64,000 nt of DNA from Dyadobacter pollutisoli (GCF_026625565.1 NZ_CP112998.1:932501-996500), one strand, 5' to 3'. Positions 18,152 to 27,457 are shown, numbered from the stretch's first letter. Notes: generated by a model from the sequence alone, not told the origin. A program made the numbers and translations.

Positions 18152-18757
18152 ATGTCAGTAGCGAAGAGAAAAGAGCAGGAAAAAATAGAAATGCACAAAC
18201 GCATACTGGACAGTGCCCGTAAGATTTTCCTTGAAAAAGGCTACGAACAGACCAGTATCCGCAACATTGCGAGCGCGATCAGTTACAGCCCAGGTTCAAT
18301 CTATTTCTATTTTAAAGATAAAAACGAGATTTTTCATGAGCTGCATAAAGAAGGGTTCCGCTTGTTTTTAAGCCAGATGAAAGCTTTGAATGTGATTGAA
18401 GACCCTTATGAACGTTATAAAGCTTTGGGTTTGGTTTTTATCCGTTTTGCCCAAAACCATACCGATTATTATAATCTGATGTTTCTGGTAAGTGAAACGA
18501 GCAAAGTGCAAGGAGAAGGATTTCAGATAGCGCAGGAAGCGATTGAGAATTTGTCGGGCGTTATACAGCAGTGCCAGGACCAGGGAAAGTTCCAGGGATT
18601 AGACAATAAGCATTTCACATTTATGACGCTGTCTTTGGTACATGGTATTTGTTCGTTGTACTGCAAAGACCGGATGTCAGGTTTTTTTGAAAAATCGAGT
18701 GAAGAGCTGATGCTGCGCGGATATGAAACTTTTATTGCATTGATAGACCAAAAATAG
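18152..18757 (+). CDS. TetR family transcriptional repressor
   Basis: A 201-residue regulator. The N-terminal DNA-binding domain (residues 10-60) contains ILDSARKIFLEKGYEQTSIR followed by IASAISYSPGSIYFYFKDK, the canonical TetR helix-turn-helix with its YxYFxxK cap. The C-terminal part forms the ligand-binding helical domain. It lies directly upstream of an RND efflux operon and is flanked by three copies of a 15-bp near-palindrome, so it very probably represses both itself and the pump genes and is released by a pump substrate. The ligand is unknown. Confidence 0.92.
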   Translation: MSVAKRKEQEKIEMHKRILDSARKIFLEKGYEQTSIRNIASAISYSPGSIYFYFKDKNEIFHELHKEGFRLFLSQMKALNVIEDPYERYKALGLVFIRFAQNHTDYYNLMFLVSETSKVQGEGFQIAQEAIENLSGVIQQCQDQGKFQGLDNKHFTFMTLSLVHGICSLYCKDRMSGFFEKSSEELMLRGYETFIALIDQK

Positions 18758-18801
18758 GGCAAGGAGTATTTAGATTTTAGTCAGAAAAAGTTAGCGTTAA
18801 C

Positions 18802-18857
18802 ATAGGGCCGGTTGTGACAGGATGCTTTCATCCTGAATGAATTGGCCTATTTTTTTA
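18802..18857 (+). terminator. Terminator between tetR and the efflux operon
   Basis: An inner 7-bp stem, CAGGATG (18818-18824) with CATCCTG (18829-18835), is extended by outer pairing of ATAGG (18802-18806) with CCTAT (18846-18850) and followed by seven T. It separates tetR from the operon, which then needs its own promoter (18842-18868). Confidence 0.7.
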
Positions 18858-18880
18858 AATTATATTTGAACAGTGTTTAA
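18842..18880 (+). promoter_or_regulatory. Efflux operon promoter overlapped by the third TetR operator
   Basis: A Bacteroidota-type promoter is visible: TTG at 18842-18844, a 16-nt spacer, and TATATTTG at 18861-18868. The operator TTGAACAGTGTTTAA (18866-18880) overlaps the end of the -7 box and the expected transcription start, an ideal place for repression. Transcription should start near 18875. Confidence 0.7.
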
Positions 18881-18890
18881 AATTATTACA

Positions 18891-20261
18891 GTGAACAAAT
18901 TTATAAAAACGTCCGGTGTTAGGAAAGCTGCGCTATCGCTTCCAATGCTTGCCATGCTGGCCTACCCGACCAAGGGCCAGAGCAGGCTGCAAGGTTACAT
19001 CACCGAAGGGCTTGGGTCAAACCAAAGCATCAAACAGCAGAATTTTCTGCTGGAAAGAAACGTACTGGCCTTGGCGGAAGCCAAAACCATGTTTCTGCCC
19101 AGCGTGTCATTTTCTGCTACCTACACCAAGGCAACCGGCGGGCGGACGATTGATTTTCCGACCGGGGACCTTTTAAATGGGGTGTATTCCACCCTCAACC
19201 AGCTGACGACCACCAATGCTTTTCCTAATTTGCAAAACCAGAGTATCCAGCTGTTTCCCGACAATTTTTATGACGCAAAATTCCGGACCACACTGCCTGT
19301 CATTAACGCAGAACTGCTTTACAACAAGCGTATCAAAGGCAAGCAGGTAGATCTGCAAAGAGCGGAGGTGCTTGTCTATAAGCGCGAATTGGTCAAAGAA
19401 ATCAAAACCGCTTACTATCAGTATGCTAAGGCGATTAATGCGGTTGAAATCTACGAATCTTCACTCAGCCTGGTGCAGGAGGGCAAGCGGATCAATCAGG
19501 TGCTTTTTGATAATGAGAAGGTGAACCGGACCGGGGTGATCCGTAGCGCCAATGAAGTGACCAAGATTAACGCATCGCTGATGGCCGCGAGAAAAACCAA
19601 AGAATCGGCCAGGTATTGTTTTAATTTTCTGCTCAACCGGCCGCTCACCGATAGTGTCCAGGTTGACTCCATTACCAGCCTGCCCGAACTTAGCGAGCTA
19701 CTGGCTGGCGATGTAGCAGGCAGGGAAGAGCTCTACAAACTTAAAATTTCGCATGACATCAGTACCAACCTCACGGGCCTTGCCAAATCCTACGTCATCC
19801 CCAGAGTAGGAACGTTTATAGACCTGGGTTCGCAGGCATTTGAGTGGGATTTCAATACAAAGAGCCGTTACTATTTCTGGGGCGTGTCACTGGACTGGGA
19901 CCTTTTTGCTTTTGGAAAGAATAATTACAAAATCAAAAAAGCAGTCGCTGAACAGAAAAGCATTTCGGCCCAGACAGACTACATCGCAAAGCAATTGCAA
20001 ACGGAGCTGAAAGTACGCCAAAACCAGATGCAGAGTGCGATAGCACAGTACCAATCCGCCCGGTCGCAACTGAAAACGGCCCAAACCTACTACAACGACG
20101 TGCTGAAATTATACCGGGAAGGTGTGGCGATTTACATTGAATTGCTGGATGCGCAAAACCAGCTGATCAATGCCCGCCTGGATGCCAATATCGCGCTGTT
20201 TGACATCTGGATTAGCCATGCTTCGATCGAGCGCGCCAATGCCAGTTTTACTTTTCAATAA
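18891..20261 (+). CDS. TolC-family outer-membrane efflux channel
   Basis: A 456-residue outer-membrane factor with an N-terminal export signal (AALSLPMLAMLAYPTKGQS) and two long helical coiled repeats typical of the TolC/OEP family (EIKTAYYQYAKAINAVEIYE near residue 165, then LYREGVAIYIELLDAQNQL near the C-terminus). A GTG at 18873 is also in frame, but it lies inside the operator and next to the predicted transcription start, so GTG 18891 is preferred. The gene heads an operon with the adaptor and the RND pump, forming a tripartite exporter. Confidence 0.88.
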   Translation: MNKFIKTSGVRKAALSLPMLAMLAYPTKGQSRLQGYITEGLGSNQSIKQQNFLLERNVLALAEAKTMFLPSVSFSATYTKATGGRTIDFPTGDLLNGVYSTLNQLTTTNAFPNLQNQSIQLFPDNFYDAKFRTTLPVINAELLYNKRIKGKQVDLQRAEVLVYKRELVKEIKTAYYQYAKAINAVEIYESSLSLVQEGKRINQVLFDNEKVNRTGVIRSANEVTKINASLMAARKTKESARYCFNFLLNRPLTDSVQVDSITSLPELSELLAGDVAGREELYKLKISHDISTNLTGLAKSYVIPRVGTFIDLGSQAFEWDFNTKSRYYFWGVSLDWDLFAFGKNNYKIKKAVAEQKSISAQTDYIAKQLQTELKVRQNQMQSAIAQYQSARSQLKTAQTYYNDVLKLYREGVAIYIELLDAQNQLINARLDANIALFDIWISHASIERANASFTFQ

Positions 20262-20279
20262 TTAAAAAAAACATAGTCT

Positions 20280-21323
20280 ATGAAAACGATACCATTACTG
20301 ATGCTGGTAGCTGTGGCCTTTCTGGGCTGTAAGCAGACACCCAAAGAGAGGGTTCATTTGGAAGACAGGGAAGCGATTCCTGTTAAAGTCTCAGTGGTCA
20401 GCTCACTGGACGTTTCGGGAAATATCAGTGCCACAGGTCTTGTGAGCACAGAGCACGAAGCAAAGTATGGCTTTAAAATTGGGGGGGTGATCAGCCGTAT
20501 TCTGGTCGAGGAAGGGCAATCGTTCAAAAAGGGGCAGCTATTGGCTGTTTTGAACGCCACAGAAATTGCGGCGGGACTGAGCCAGTCGAATCTGAATGTA
20601 GAAAAAGCGCAGCGCGACTATGACAGGGCGGTGAATCTGTACCGCGACAGTGTGTATACCAAAGAGCAGCTGCAGAATACCAAAACGCTTCTGGATATCG
20701 CCAAAAAAGGAGAGGAGACAATTTCCTTCAACAAGCAATACGCTAAGATCTATGCAGCCTCCGATGGTTTTGTAGCCCAGCGGCTGGCCTCGGAAGGAGA
20801 GGTGATCGCAGCCGGCAGCCCGGTCCTTGTTATCAATGAGACCAAACAGGACAAAAGCTTGCTGCTCAAAGTTGGGCTCACCGATAAGGAGTGGGCTTCT
20901 GTTTCAGTCGGACAAAAGGCAACGGTTACACTGGATGGTTATCCGGACAGACCGATTGAAGCCTATGTCCTGCGTAAATCTCAGACTGCCGACGTGGCCG
21001 CAGCCTCTTTTCAGGTGGAATTAAAACTAAAACTGACAGGCATCAGACCCGCCGTGGGCATGTTCGGCAAAGCGAAGATCGCTACCGGAAAGGCGCAGCA
21101 TGTGATGAGCATTCCCTATGATGCGTTGGTGGAAGCGGATGGATACAGCGCCTATGCATTCATTTTGAATGGCACCTCAAAAGTAAAAAAGGTGGCTGTT
21201 GACATTGCCAGTTTCGACAACAAGACAGTGTATCTGAAAGAGGGGCTGAAAGCAACTGACCAGGTGGTTATTTCCAATAGCGCCTACCTGAACGAAGAAT
21301 CCACCATTAAAGTAATACAGTAA
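20280..21323 (+). CDS. RND efflux periplasmic adaptor (membrane fusion protein)
   Basis: A 347-residue lipoprotein (lipobox in VAFLGCKQT, residues 14-22). HlyD/AcrA-type architecture: beta-barrel and lipoyl parts (GGVISRILVEEGQSFKKGQL near residue 68), a helical hairpin (about 95-150), lipoyl return (YAASDGFVAQRLASEGEVI near residue 160) and a membrane-proximal domain. It should link the inner-membrane RND pump to the TolC-like channel encoded just upstream. It sits 18 bp after the channel gene and 10 bp before the pump gene. Confidence 0.92.
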   Translation: MKTIPLLMLVAVAFLGCKQTPKERVHLEDREAIPVKVSVVSSLDVSGNISATGLVSTEHEAKYGFKIGGVISRILVEEGQSFKKGQLLAVLNATEIAAGLSQSNLNVEKAQRDYDRAVNLYRDSVYTKEQLQNTKTLLDIAKKGEETISFNKQYAKIYAASDGFVAQRLASEGEVIAAGSPVLVINETKQDKSLLLKVGLTDKEWASVSVGQKATVTLDGYPDRPIEAYVLRKSQTADVAAASFQVELKLKLTGIRPAVGMFGKAKIATGKAQHVMSIPYDALVEADGYSAYAFILNGTSKVKKVAVDIASFDNKTVYLKEGLKATDQVVISNSAYLNEESTIKVIQ

Positions 21324-21333
21324 TCTCAGAGCA

Positions 21334-24300
21334 ATGAAAATTACCAGTTTCGCTGTCAAAAATTATCAGTTCACCCTGATCATTTTCCTTCTGGTTGCTG
21401 TTGTCGGCGTGCTGACGCTGCTGACCATGCCACGTTCAGAAGACCCCACTACCCATCCGCCCCAATATCTGGTCACGGTAATCTACCCTGGCACGAGTCC
21501 CAAGGACATGGAAGAACAAGTGGTAAAACCCATAGAAAATAAGATTTACGGTCTGGAAAACATCGACAAGATCCTGACTACGGTGGAAGACGGCGTAGCG
21601 GCCATCCAGATCAAGTTCAAATATGGTGTCGATGTGGATAATAAGTACCAGGAAATTTCCACGGAAATCAACGCGTTGAAAAACAGCGAGCTTCCCAAGG
21701 AGATCTACCAGATCAAGACGGAGAAAATTGCGTCATCGGATGTGAAAATTATCCAGGTTGCGCTCATATCCAACACGGCGTCATCGAAAACATTGAGGGA
21801 CCATGCGGATATCTTAAAGACCAAACTGGAAAAGATCACCAACCTGCGGGAAGTGAAATACACAGGGATGCCTGAGCAGGAAATACGGATTGATATGCAG
21901 CTGGATAAGCTCGCCCAGCTGAAAATACCCATGAACCTGGTTGTCGGGAGCCTGCAAAGTGAAGCGGCAGATATTCCGGGGGGGAGTATCCATATGGACA
22001 GCAAGGTTTTTAATGTCAAAACCAGCGGCAAGTTTAAAAATGCAGAAGATGTTGCCAATACGGTCATCTACAACGCCAACGGGAAAATAGTCTACCTCAG
22101 AGACGTGGCAAGGGTGAGCTATAAAGACGGCACGGTCAGCCACATCACCAGGATCAACGGGCAGCGCTGTATTTTGGTTACAGCCGCCATGAAAAACGAT
22201 GTAGACATCAGTCAGGTTAAAAAAGAGTACACACCTGTACTGGAAGAGTTTACCCAGGCATTACCTGACAACATCAAAATGGTCAAAAACTTTGACCAGG
22301 CCGATATGGTTTCCAAGCGTCTGGGCCACCTTGGCTTTGATTTCGGGCTGGCCATCCTGCTTGTGATCGTAACGCTGCTGCCGCTGGGCTTCCGGCCATC
22401 GTTGATCGTGATGATCTCCATTCCGCTCTCGCTCGCCCTGGGGCTTATCGCGATGAACTTGCTTGGCTACTCGCTCAATCAGCTCAGTATTGTTGGTCTT
22501 GTCGTCGCATTGGGCCTTTTGGTTGACGACAGCATCGTCGTGGTTGAAAACATTGAAAGGTGGCTCAGGGAGGGACATTCCAGAAAGGATGCTGTCCTGA
22601 AAGGCACACGGCAGATCGGGGCAGCCGTGGTTGGCTGCACTGCCACACTTGTCATTGCATTTTTACCGTTGGCTTTTTTGCCTGACATGGCCGGGGAGTT
22701 CATCCGCAGTCTTCCGATGGCGATCATCACCAGCGTACTGGCATCGATGATCGTAGCGCTCACGCTGGTCCCTTTTATCGGAAGCAAGATCCTGAAAACC
22801 CACGAGCACGGAGAGGGAAATTACTTCCTTCGGAAATTGCAGGGCTTTCTGACCTTTTCCTACCGTGGCATCATGCCCCTGGCCCTCAGGTGGCCTAAGG
22901 TAACGATTGGTATATCGCTCGCATTGAGCGTACTGGCGTTTTTGCTGTTCCCACTGGCAGGGTTTAAACTCTTCCCTACCTCGGAAAAACCCATGTTTCT
23001 GATCAACATTAAAATGCCCCTGCAAGCCAACATCCCCGAAAGTGACCGGGCTACAAGGCTAGTGGAAACGGAGCTGAAAAAGCATGAAGAAATCATTTAT
23101 TACACCTCCAACGTGGGAAAAGGCAACCCGCAAATATATTATAATGTTCACCAGCAGGATATCAAACCGGATTTTGCACAGATTTTCGTGCAGCTCCAAG
23201 AGGAAACAAGCCCTATTGCCAAGACGCAGCTGATCAAAAGATTAAGGGGCAAGTTTAGTGATTTTCCTTACGCCAAAATAGAGGTAAAGGATTTTGATCA
23301 GGGTACCCCGATTGAAGCCAATATCGTGGTCAGGGTTTTCGGCGACAACCAGGACACGCTGCGCACGCTTACCTTCAAAGTGGAAGAAATACTACGCAAG
23401 CACCCGGGTACCTTTTTCATTAACAACGAGCTCAATTCCTATAAGTCGGATGTGAAGATCCGCATTGACAAGGAAAAAGCCAGGACATTGGGCGTAATGA
23501 CCAGTGACATCGATAAGGTGATCAGAATGGCCGTTGCCGGACTGAATGTAGGAGATTACATTGATGACAGGGGTGATGCGAGAAATGTGGTCATCACCAT
23601 CCCGCGCGACAAGTTCTCCAATCTGGATGCTCTCAGGAACCTATACGTGAGCAGCATCCAGGGTGTCCCAATCCAGGTAGATCAGATTGCGAGCATCGGC
23701 TTTGAAACCTCGCCAACTGCCATCAACCACTTCAACAAATCGCGGTTTGCCAAGGTTACTTCGCTGACAAAGGACAACATGCTGGCCAATGATATTTTGA
23801 AAGATGTTGTACCTGAGCTCAACAAATTGAAAATGCCCAAGGGCTACTATTACAAATTGTCGGGTGAGGCCGAATCAGAAGGCGACGCGCTGGGCGGGAA
23901 TTTCCTTTCGGTCATCATTTTGAGCACATTCCTGTTTATTGGCGTGCTGCTCTTGCAGTTCAAGACCTTCAAGGGCATCATTATCGTTTTATCGATCATC
24001 CCGCTGGGCGTTTTGGGTGGGGTGGTGTTTCTGCTGATGACCGGAAATCCGATGTCGCTTGTTTCGATCATCGGTTTCATCGGACTCTCAGGTATACAGG
24101 TCAAAAACTCGCTGCTGCTCGTCGACTTTACCAACCAGCTCAGAGCCGAAGGTAAAAGTATAGAGGAAGCCATCAGCATTGCCGGGGAAACCAGGTTTTT
24201 GCCTGTGGTACTTACATCGATAACGGCCATTTGCGGTCTGATCCCAATCGCGATGAACCCCAATCCGCAGATCGCCCCACTTGCCATTGTATTGATCGGA

Positions 24301-24390
24301 GGATTGATCAGCTCAACGATATTATCGCGGATCGTTACCCCGGTGATGTATAAGCTCATCCCGCCAAGTATTGATAGTGATGATCACTGA
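21334..24390 (+). CDS. RND family efflux permease
   Basis: A 1,018-residue inner-membrane transporter of the AcrB/CzcA superfamily. The usual 12-helix layout is visible, with helix 1 at residues 12-32, two large periplasmic loops, the helix 4 segment VVALGLLVDDSIVVVENIER (proton-relay Asp pair near residue 395) and the C-terminal helices including GLSGIQVKNSLLLVDF. The length is normal. The DD in helix 4 and the loops suit a drug/organic-compound (HAE1-like) pump rather than a metal pump, which is an inference. It is the last gene of the TetR-controlled operon. Confidence 0.93.
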   Translation: MKITSFAVKNYQFTLIIFLLVAVVGVLTLLTMPRSEDPTTHPPQYLVTVIYPGTSPKDMEEQVVKPIENKIYGLENIDKILTTVEDGVAAIQIKFKYGVDVDNKYQEISTEINALKNSELPKEIYQIKTEKIASSDVKIIQVALISNTASSKTLRDHADILKTKLEKITNLREVKYTGMPEQEIRIDMQLDKLAQLKIPMNLVVGSLQSEAADIPGGSIHMDSKVFNVKTSGKFKNAEDVANTVIYNANGKIVYLRDVARVSYKDGTVSHITRINGQRCILVTAAMKNDVDISQVKKEYTPVLEEFTQALPDNIKMVKNFDQADMVSKRLGHLGFDFGLAILLVIVTLLPLGFRPSLIVMISIPLSLALGLIAMNLLGYSLNQLSIVGLVVALGLLVDDSIVVVENIERWLREGHSRKDAVLKGTRQIGAAVVGCTATLVIAFLPLAFLPDMAGEFIRSLPMAIITSVLASMIVALTLVPFIGSKILKTHEHGEGNYFLRKLQGFLTFSYRGIMPLALRWPKVTIGISLALSVLAFLLFPLAGFKLFPTSEKPMFLINIKMPLQANIPESDRATRLVETELKKHEEIIYYTSNVGKGNPQIYYNVHQQDIKPDFAQIFVQLQEETSPIAKTQLIKRLRGKFSDFPYAKIEVKDFDQGTPIEANIVVRVFGDNQDTLRTLTFKVEEILRKHPGTFFINNELNSYKSDVKIRIDKEKARTLGVMTSDIDKVIRMAVAGLNVGDYIDDRGDARNVVITIPRDKFSNLDALRNLYVSSIQGVPIQVDQIASIGFETSPTAINHFNKSRFAKVTSLTKDNMLANDILKDVVPELNKLKMPKGYYYKLSGEAESEGDALGGNFLSVIILSTFLFIGVLLLQFKTFKGIIIVLSIIPLGVLGGVVFLLMTGNPMSLVSIIGFIGLSGIQVKNSLLLVDFTNQLRAEGKSIEEAISIAGETRFLPVVLTSITAICGLIPIAMNPNPQIAPLAIVLIGGLISSTILSRIVTPVMYKLIPPSIDSDDH

Positions 24391-24439
24391 TGTAAGGCAA
24401 CGCTTGGTCAGATGGGTTTACATGCAGTACGCGACATAT

Positions 24440-24475
24440 CAAGATGCTCATTTTTTAACATAGTGCATCATCTTG
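24440..24475. other. Inverted repeat after the RND operon
   Basis: CAAGATG (24440-24446) and CATCTTG (24469-24475) form a 7-bp inverted repeat around a 22-nt AT-rich loop containing a T6 run. It could be an inefficient terminator or a regulatory site for the SDR gene starting at 24535. No classical T-run follows it. Confidence 0.35.
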
Positions 24476-24534
24476 AATGTCCCCAATAAGATAAAACGCA
24501 AATTCAAACAATACTAATCTAAATTTTACCGAAC

Positions 24535-25308
24535 ATGAAAGAATACATATTGCTCACCGGGGCATCATCCGGCATTGGCTATGAGATGGCCAATCAATTG
24601 GCGTCGAAAAAATTCAACCTGATCTTGGTGGCCCGCACCGAATCCAAATTGCGGCAGATGCAGGCTGAACTAACAAGTAAGCACGGCATAGAAGTTGAGT
24701 ATTACGCTACCGACCTCTCTGATGTAGGTGCTGCTATGAACCTTCATAAAGCGGTGCAACTGGAAAATTTTATAATAACCCACCTGGTCAATAATGCTGG
24801 TGTGGGCAACTATGGCCATTTTACAGAAACGCCTTTGGAGGAAGAACTGAGCATGATCCAGTTAAACATTTCCAGTCTGGTGGTACTTACCAAGCTCTTT
24901 GCACAGGATATGGTCAGCCGCAAGTCCGGCCGGATCATGAATGTAGGCTCAGTGGTTTCATTTTTACCAATGCCTTATTTCTCTGTTTATTCTGCTACCA
25001 AAGCTTTTGTAAAGGCATTCAGCGAAACACTTGATGCAGAATTGGACGGCACTGGTGTTACGGTCATATCGCTATATCCAGGTACGGTAGATACTGGTTT
25101 TACAACTGCTCAGATGGCATCTACCAATCTTCACAAAACCAAAGCCATGCATCCCAAAGAAGTGGCAATACAAGGTGTAGCGCATCTGTTGGCGGGAGAT
25201 GGAAAGAAAGTAGTTGGTTTTCAGAACTGGGTAAACTCTAAACTCCCAAATTTTGTGCCTGATCGTATTATGATGAAGATTAAGAAAGGGTTGGCCAGTC
25301 AGAAATAG
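24535..25308 (+). CDS. Short-chain dehydrogenase/reductase (classical SDR)
   Basis: A 257-residue cytoplasmic oxidoreductase. The nucleotide-binding Rossmann motif TGASSGIGYEM lies at residues 8-18, with an Arg in LVARTE after the second strand that favours NADP(H). NNAGVG lies near residue 85, the catalytic Ser in NVGSVVSF near 140, and YSATKAF supplies the Tyr and Lys near 155-159. All catalytic residues are present. The substrate is unknown. It stands upstream of a second TetR gene, which may regulate it. Confidence 0.92.
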   Translation: MKEYILLTGASSGIGYEMANQLASKKFNLILVARTESKLRQMQAELTSKHGIEVEYYATDLSDVGAAMNLHKAVQLENFIITHLVNNAGVGNYGHFTETPLEEELSMIQLNISSLVVLTKLFAQDMVSRKSGRIMNVGSVVSFLPMPYFSVYSATKAFVKAFSETLDAELDGTGVTVISLYPGTVDTGFTTAQMASTNLHKTKAMHPKEVAIQGVAHLLAGDGKKVVGFQNWVNSKLPNFVPDRIMMKIKKGLASQK

Positions 25309-25487
25309 CAACAGCTTATAAATTATACAAAAGCCACCAAGCTGCTGAACCCGACACGTTCATCCTGCCAAAACCGTCAATCCTTTGGCTGATGCATTCA
25401 TTGCATGGATCAATAATTTCTCATGATGTATGCAGGTCCATCATCAGTTCGAAAATTTACAAGTGTCACACCAATTAACCTTTAAGG

Positions 25488-26123
25488 ATGGGCATACCGG
25501 AAAGAAAGCTACGGGAGCGCGAAGCAATGAAAAAAATAATCCTTGACGCCGCGTATGATTTATATTCACAGAAAGGCCTGGATTTTACGACCATACGTAA
25601 AATTGCTGAGAAAATAGATTACAGCCCCACAACGATCTATCTGTATTATCCAAGTAAGGATCTGATATTTTATGATATGCAGAAGTTGGCATTTGAAAGT
25701 CTGCTTACAGCTTTACGGTCTGTTGATCCTGCTAAAAACGCATCCGATACTTTAAAGGATCTCGCGAAAATTTATATTGATTTTGGTGTACAGAACCCAG
25801 AAAAATACGATTTGATGTTCCTACTGCATTCCCCAATGAGAAGGATTCCGTCAGATCAGCTCTGGGAGAATTTCAAGGAAACCTTCGAAATTTTGCAGCG
25901 TACATTAAAGGAATGTATAACCTGGAAATCTGTGACCTACACGGATCCGCTTACCGGTTCAGTGCAGTTCTGGGGTTTTCTACATGGGCTTACTTCTCTG
26001 TATTTAAAGGATCGGTTTGCTTATTTTTGTGGCACAGAACCTGAGGACTTAGCCCCTGTTTATCAGGCGTGTGAGCAGTATCTGAGCAGTATCAGTGCCT
26101 ATGCAGTCCGTAAGGCAGGTTAG
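25488..26123 (+). CDS. TetR family transcriptional regulator
   Basis: A 211-residue regulator. DNA-binding domain residues 10-65: ILDAAYDLYSQKGLDFTTIR then IAEKIDYSPTTIYLYYPSKD, with the usual helix-turn-helix and tyrosine-rich cap. The C-terminal domain has the helical pattern of the first TetR of this window (YDLMFLLHSP here, YYNLMFLVSE there), so the two are related. It lies between the SDR gene and a composite AraC regulator. A perfect 19-bp palindrome 30 bp after its stop is a candidate operator. Confidence 0.9.
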   Translation: MGIPERKLREREAMKKIILDAAYDLYSQKGLDFTTIRKIAEKIDYSPTTIYLYYPSKDLIFYDMQKLAFESLLTALRSVDPAKNASDTLKDLAKIYIDFGVQNPEKYDLMFLLHSPMRRIPSDQLWENFKETFEILQRTLKECITWKSVTYTDPLTGSVQFWGFLHGLTSLYLKDRFAYFCGTEPEDLAPVYQACEQYLSSISAYAVRKAG

Positions 26124-26152
26124 ATCGATTAATCAGATGCGTTGATTGCGAT

Positions 26153-26171
26153 GACCAGTTTATAACTGGTC
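26153..26171. promoter_or_regulatory. Perfect 19-bp palindrome, candidate operator
   Basis: GACCAGTTTATAACTGGTC has 8-bp arms and a 3-nt centre. It lies between the second tetR and the composite AraC gene. No T-run follows, so it is not a terminator. The size and symmetry suit a TetR dimer, but the bound protein is not known. Confidence 0.5.
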
Positions 26172-26322
26172 GAAGGAGCGGCGGTGTTTTGATGCCTGAA
26201 GAGGTGTAGTTTTTGTTATTTGGAATTATAAGATTAAATTTATCTAGCTGATGCTAAGCCGGATGGCACCCTATATGGGCGTTGTGCCTTTCGGGAATCA
26301 ATGGACTTTTTATAGCGTAGTT

Positions 26323-27420
26323 ATGGCAATTTTTATGGACCGCCACGATGTTACCGAGGCCACAACGGCAGAGCATGTCGCGCAATTGCATCAGCAAGAT
26401 TTGAAGGTACAGGATCAGTTTGGATGCAGGGGGATGACTTATTGGTTCGATCAGAAAAGAAAGACCGCATTTTGCCTGATAGAAGCACCAGACAAAAATG
26501 CTATATTCAGAATGCACAACCATGCTCATGGCCAAGTTCCCCACAAAATCATAGAAGTTGACCCAGGTATCGTCGAATCGTTTTTGGGAAGGATCCAGGA
26601 TCCCGAGAAAGCACAGGACACAGCACTGAATATTATAAATGAGCCTGCTTTCAGGACTATTATGGTTTTGAAGTTAAAGCCAGGTTCGCTTAAACCAAGG
26701 GCTTCATTGACGCCTTTATTAGGCGACTACCTTGATCCAATCGTTGATATGCTCAATAAGGCCGGCGGGGATATAGTTCGGCAGAACGAAGGCAGTTTTT
26801 TGGTTTCCTTCAAATCCGTCACCAAGGCGGTACAGGTTTCTCTGGAGATCAAAAGCTACTTGTATCAAACAAGCAAAGGTGAAGTTGTCCACAAAATAGG
26901 CTTGAGCGCCGGCGTGCCGGTAAGCCAAAACGGTTCAATTTTTGAGGATACAATCAGGATTGCTGAACGGATGTGTCAGGTTGTAGCAGGCCAAACCGTT
27001 ATTACCTCGGAAGTGAAGGAGCTGTACGATAGCGAAAACACAAGAGGGTTACAGCAGATCAATTGCATTCGTTGTCTTACTCGACCAACAGAGACGTTCT
27101 TAAATGCTTTCCTGGATTATACAGAACTGAATTGGAAAAATACAGCTGCTAAAATCGATGACCTGGCCAGGTCGCTAGGGTGTAGCCGATCGAAACTTTA
27201 CAGGAGTGTAATTTCCCTCACAGGATTGTCCCCTATTGATTTCTTAAAAGAATACCGTTTAAACGAGGCACTAAAACTGCTTAAAAAGAATGCGGGGGAT
27301 ATATCGGAAATAGCAGACGAAACAGGTTTCGGCAGTGTATCGTATTTTTCAAAATGCTTCAAAAGACAGTATGGTTACTCTCCTTCGGAAAACTTCAAAA
27401 TAGGGAGTGGTATTATTTGA
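26323..27420 (+). CDS. Composite regulator: DUF4242 + degenerate cyclase-like domain + AraC HTH
   Basis: A 365-residue protein starting at ATG 26323 (MAIFMDRHDV), the natural start of DUF4242 proteins; an earlier in-frame start at 26251 adds 24 unrelated residues. Residues 1-85 are DUF4242 (nickel-binding SCO4226-like): HVAQLHQQDLKVQ, GCRGMTYWFD and HNHAHGQVPHKII, rich in His. Residues about 125-240 resemble a class III nucleotidyl cyclase, but the catalytic acidic residues are absent (NEGS where GDG is expected), so it is probably a sensor. Residues about 260-365 are an AraC HTH (LARSLGCSRSKLYRSV, FGSVSYFSKCFKRQYGYSP). A truncated globin follows; direct repeats overlapping the stop codon suggest it controls that gene. 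Confidence 0.8.
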   Translation: MAIFMDRHDVTEATTAEHVAQLHQQDLKVQDQFGCRGMTYWFDQKRKTAFCLIEAPDKNAIFRMHNHAHGQVPHKIIEVDPGIVESFLGRIQDPEKAQDTALNIINEPAFRTIMVLKLKPGSLKPRASLTPLLGDYLDPIVDMLNKAGGDIVRQNEGSFLVSFKSVTKAVQVSLEIKSYLYQTSKGEVVHKIGLSAGVPVSQNGSIFEDTIRIAERMCQVVAGQTVITSEVKELYDSENTRGLQQINCIRCLTRPTETFLNAFLDYTELNWKNTAAKIDDLARSLGCSRSKLYRSVISLTGLSPIDFLKEYRLNEALKLLKKNAGDISEIADETGFGSVSYFSKCFKRQYGYSPSENFKIGSGII

Positions 27421-27446
27421 ACAAATATTGCTATTATTTGAACAAA
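27411..27446 (+). promoter_or_regulatory. Two 15-bp direct repeats spaced 21 bp, candidate AraC-type binding site
   Basis: TATTATTTGAACAAA occurs at 27411-27425 and again, identical, at 27432-27446. The 21-bp period puts both on one face of the helix, as AraC family activators need. The repeats overlap the end of the composite AraC gene and lie just before the -33 element of the globin promoter. Confidence 0.6.
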
Positions 27447-27457
27447 AAGTGGCACTG

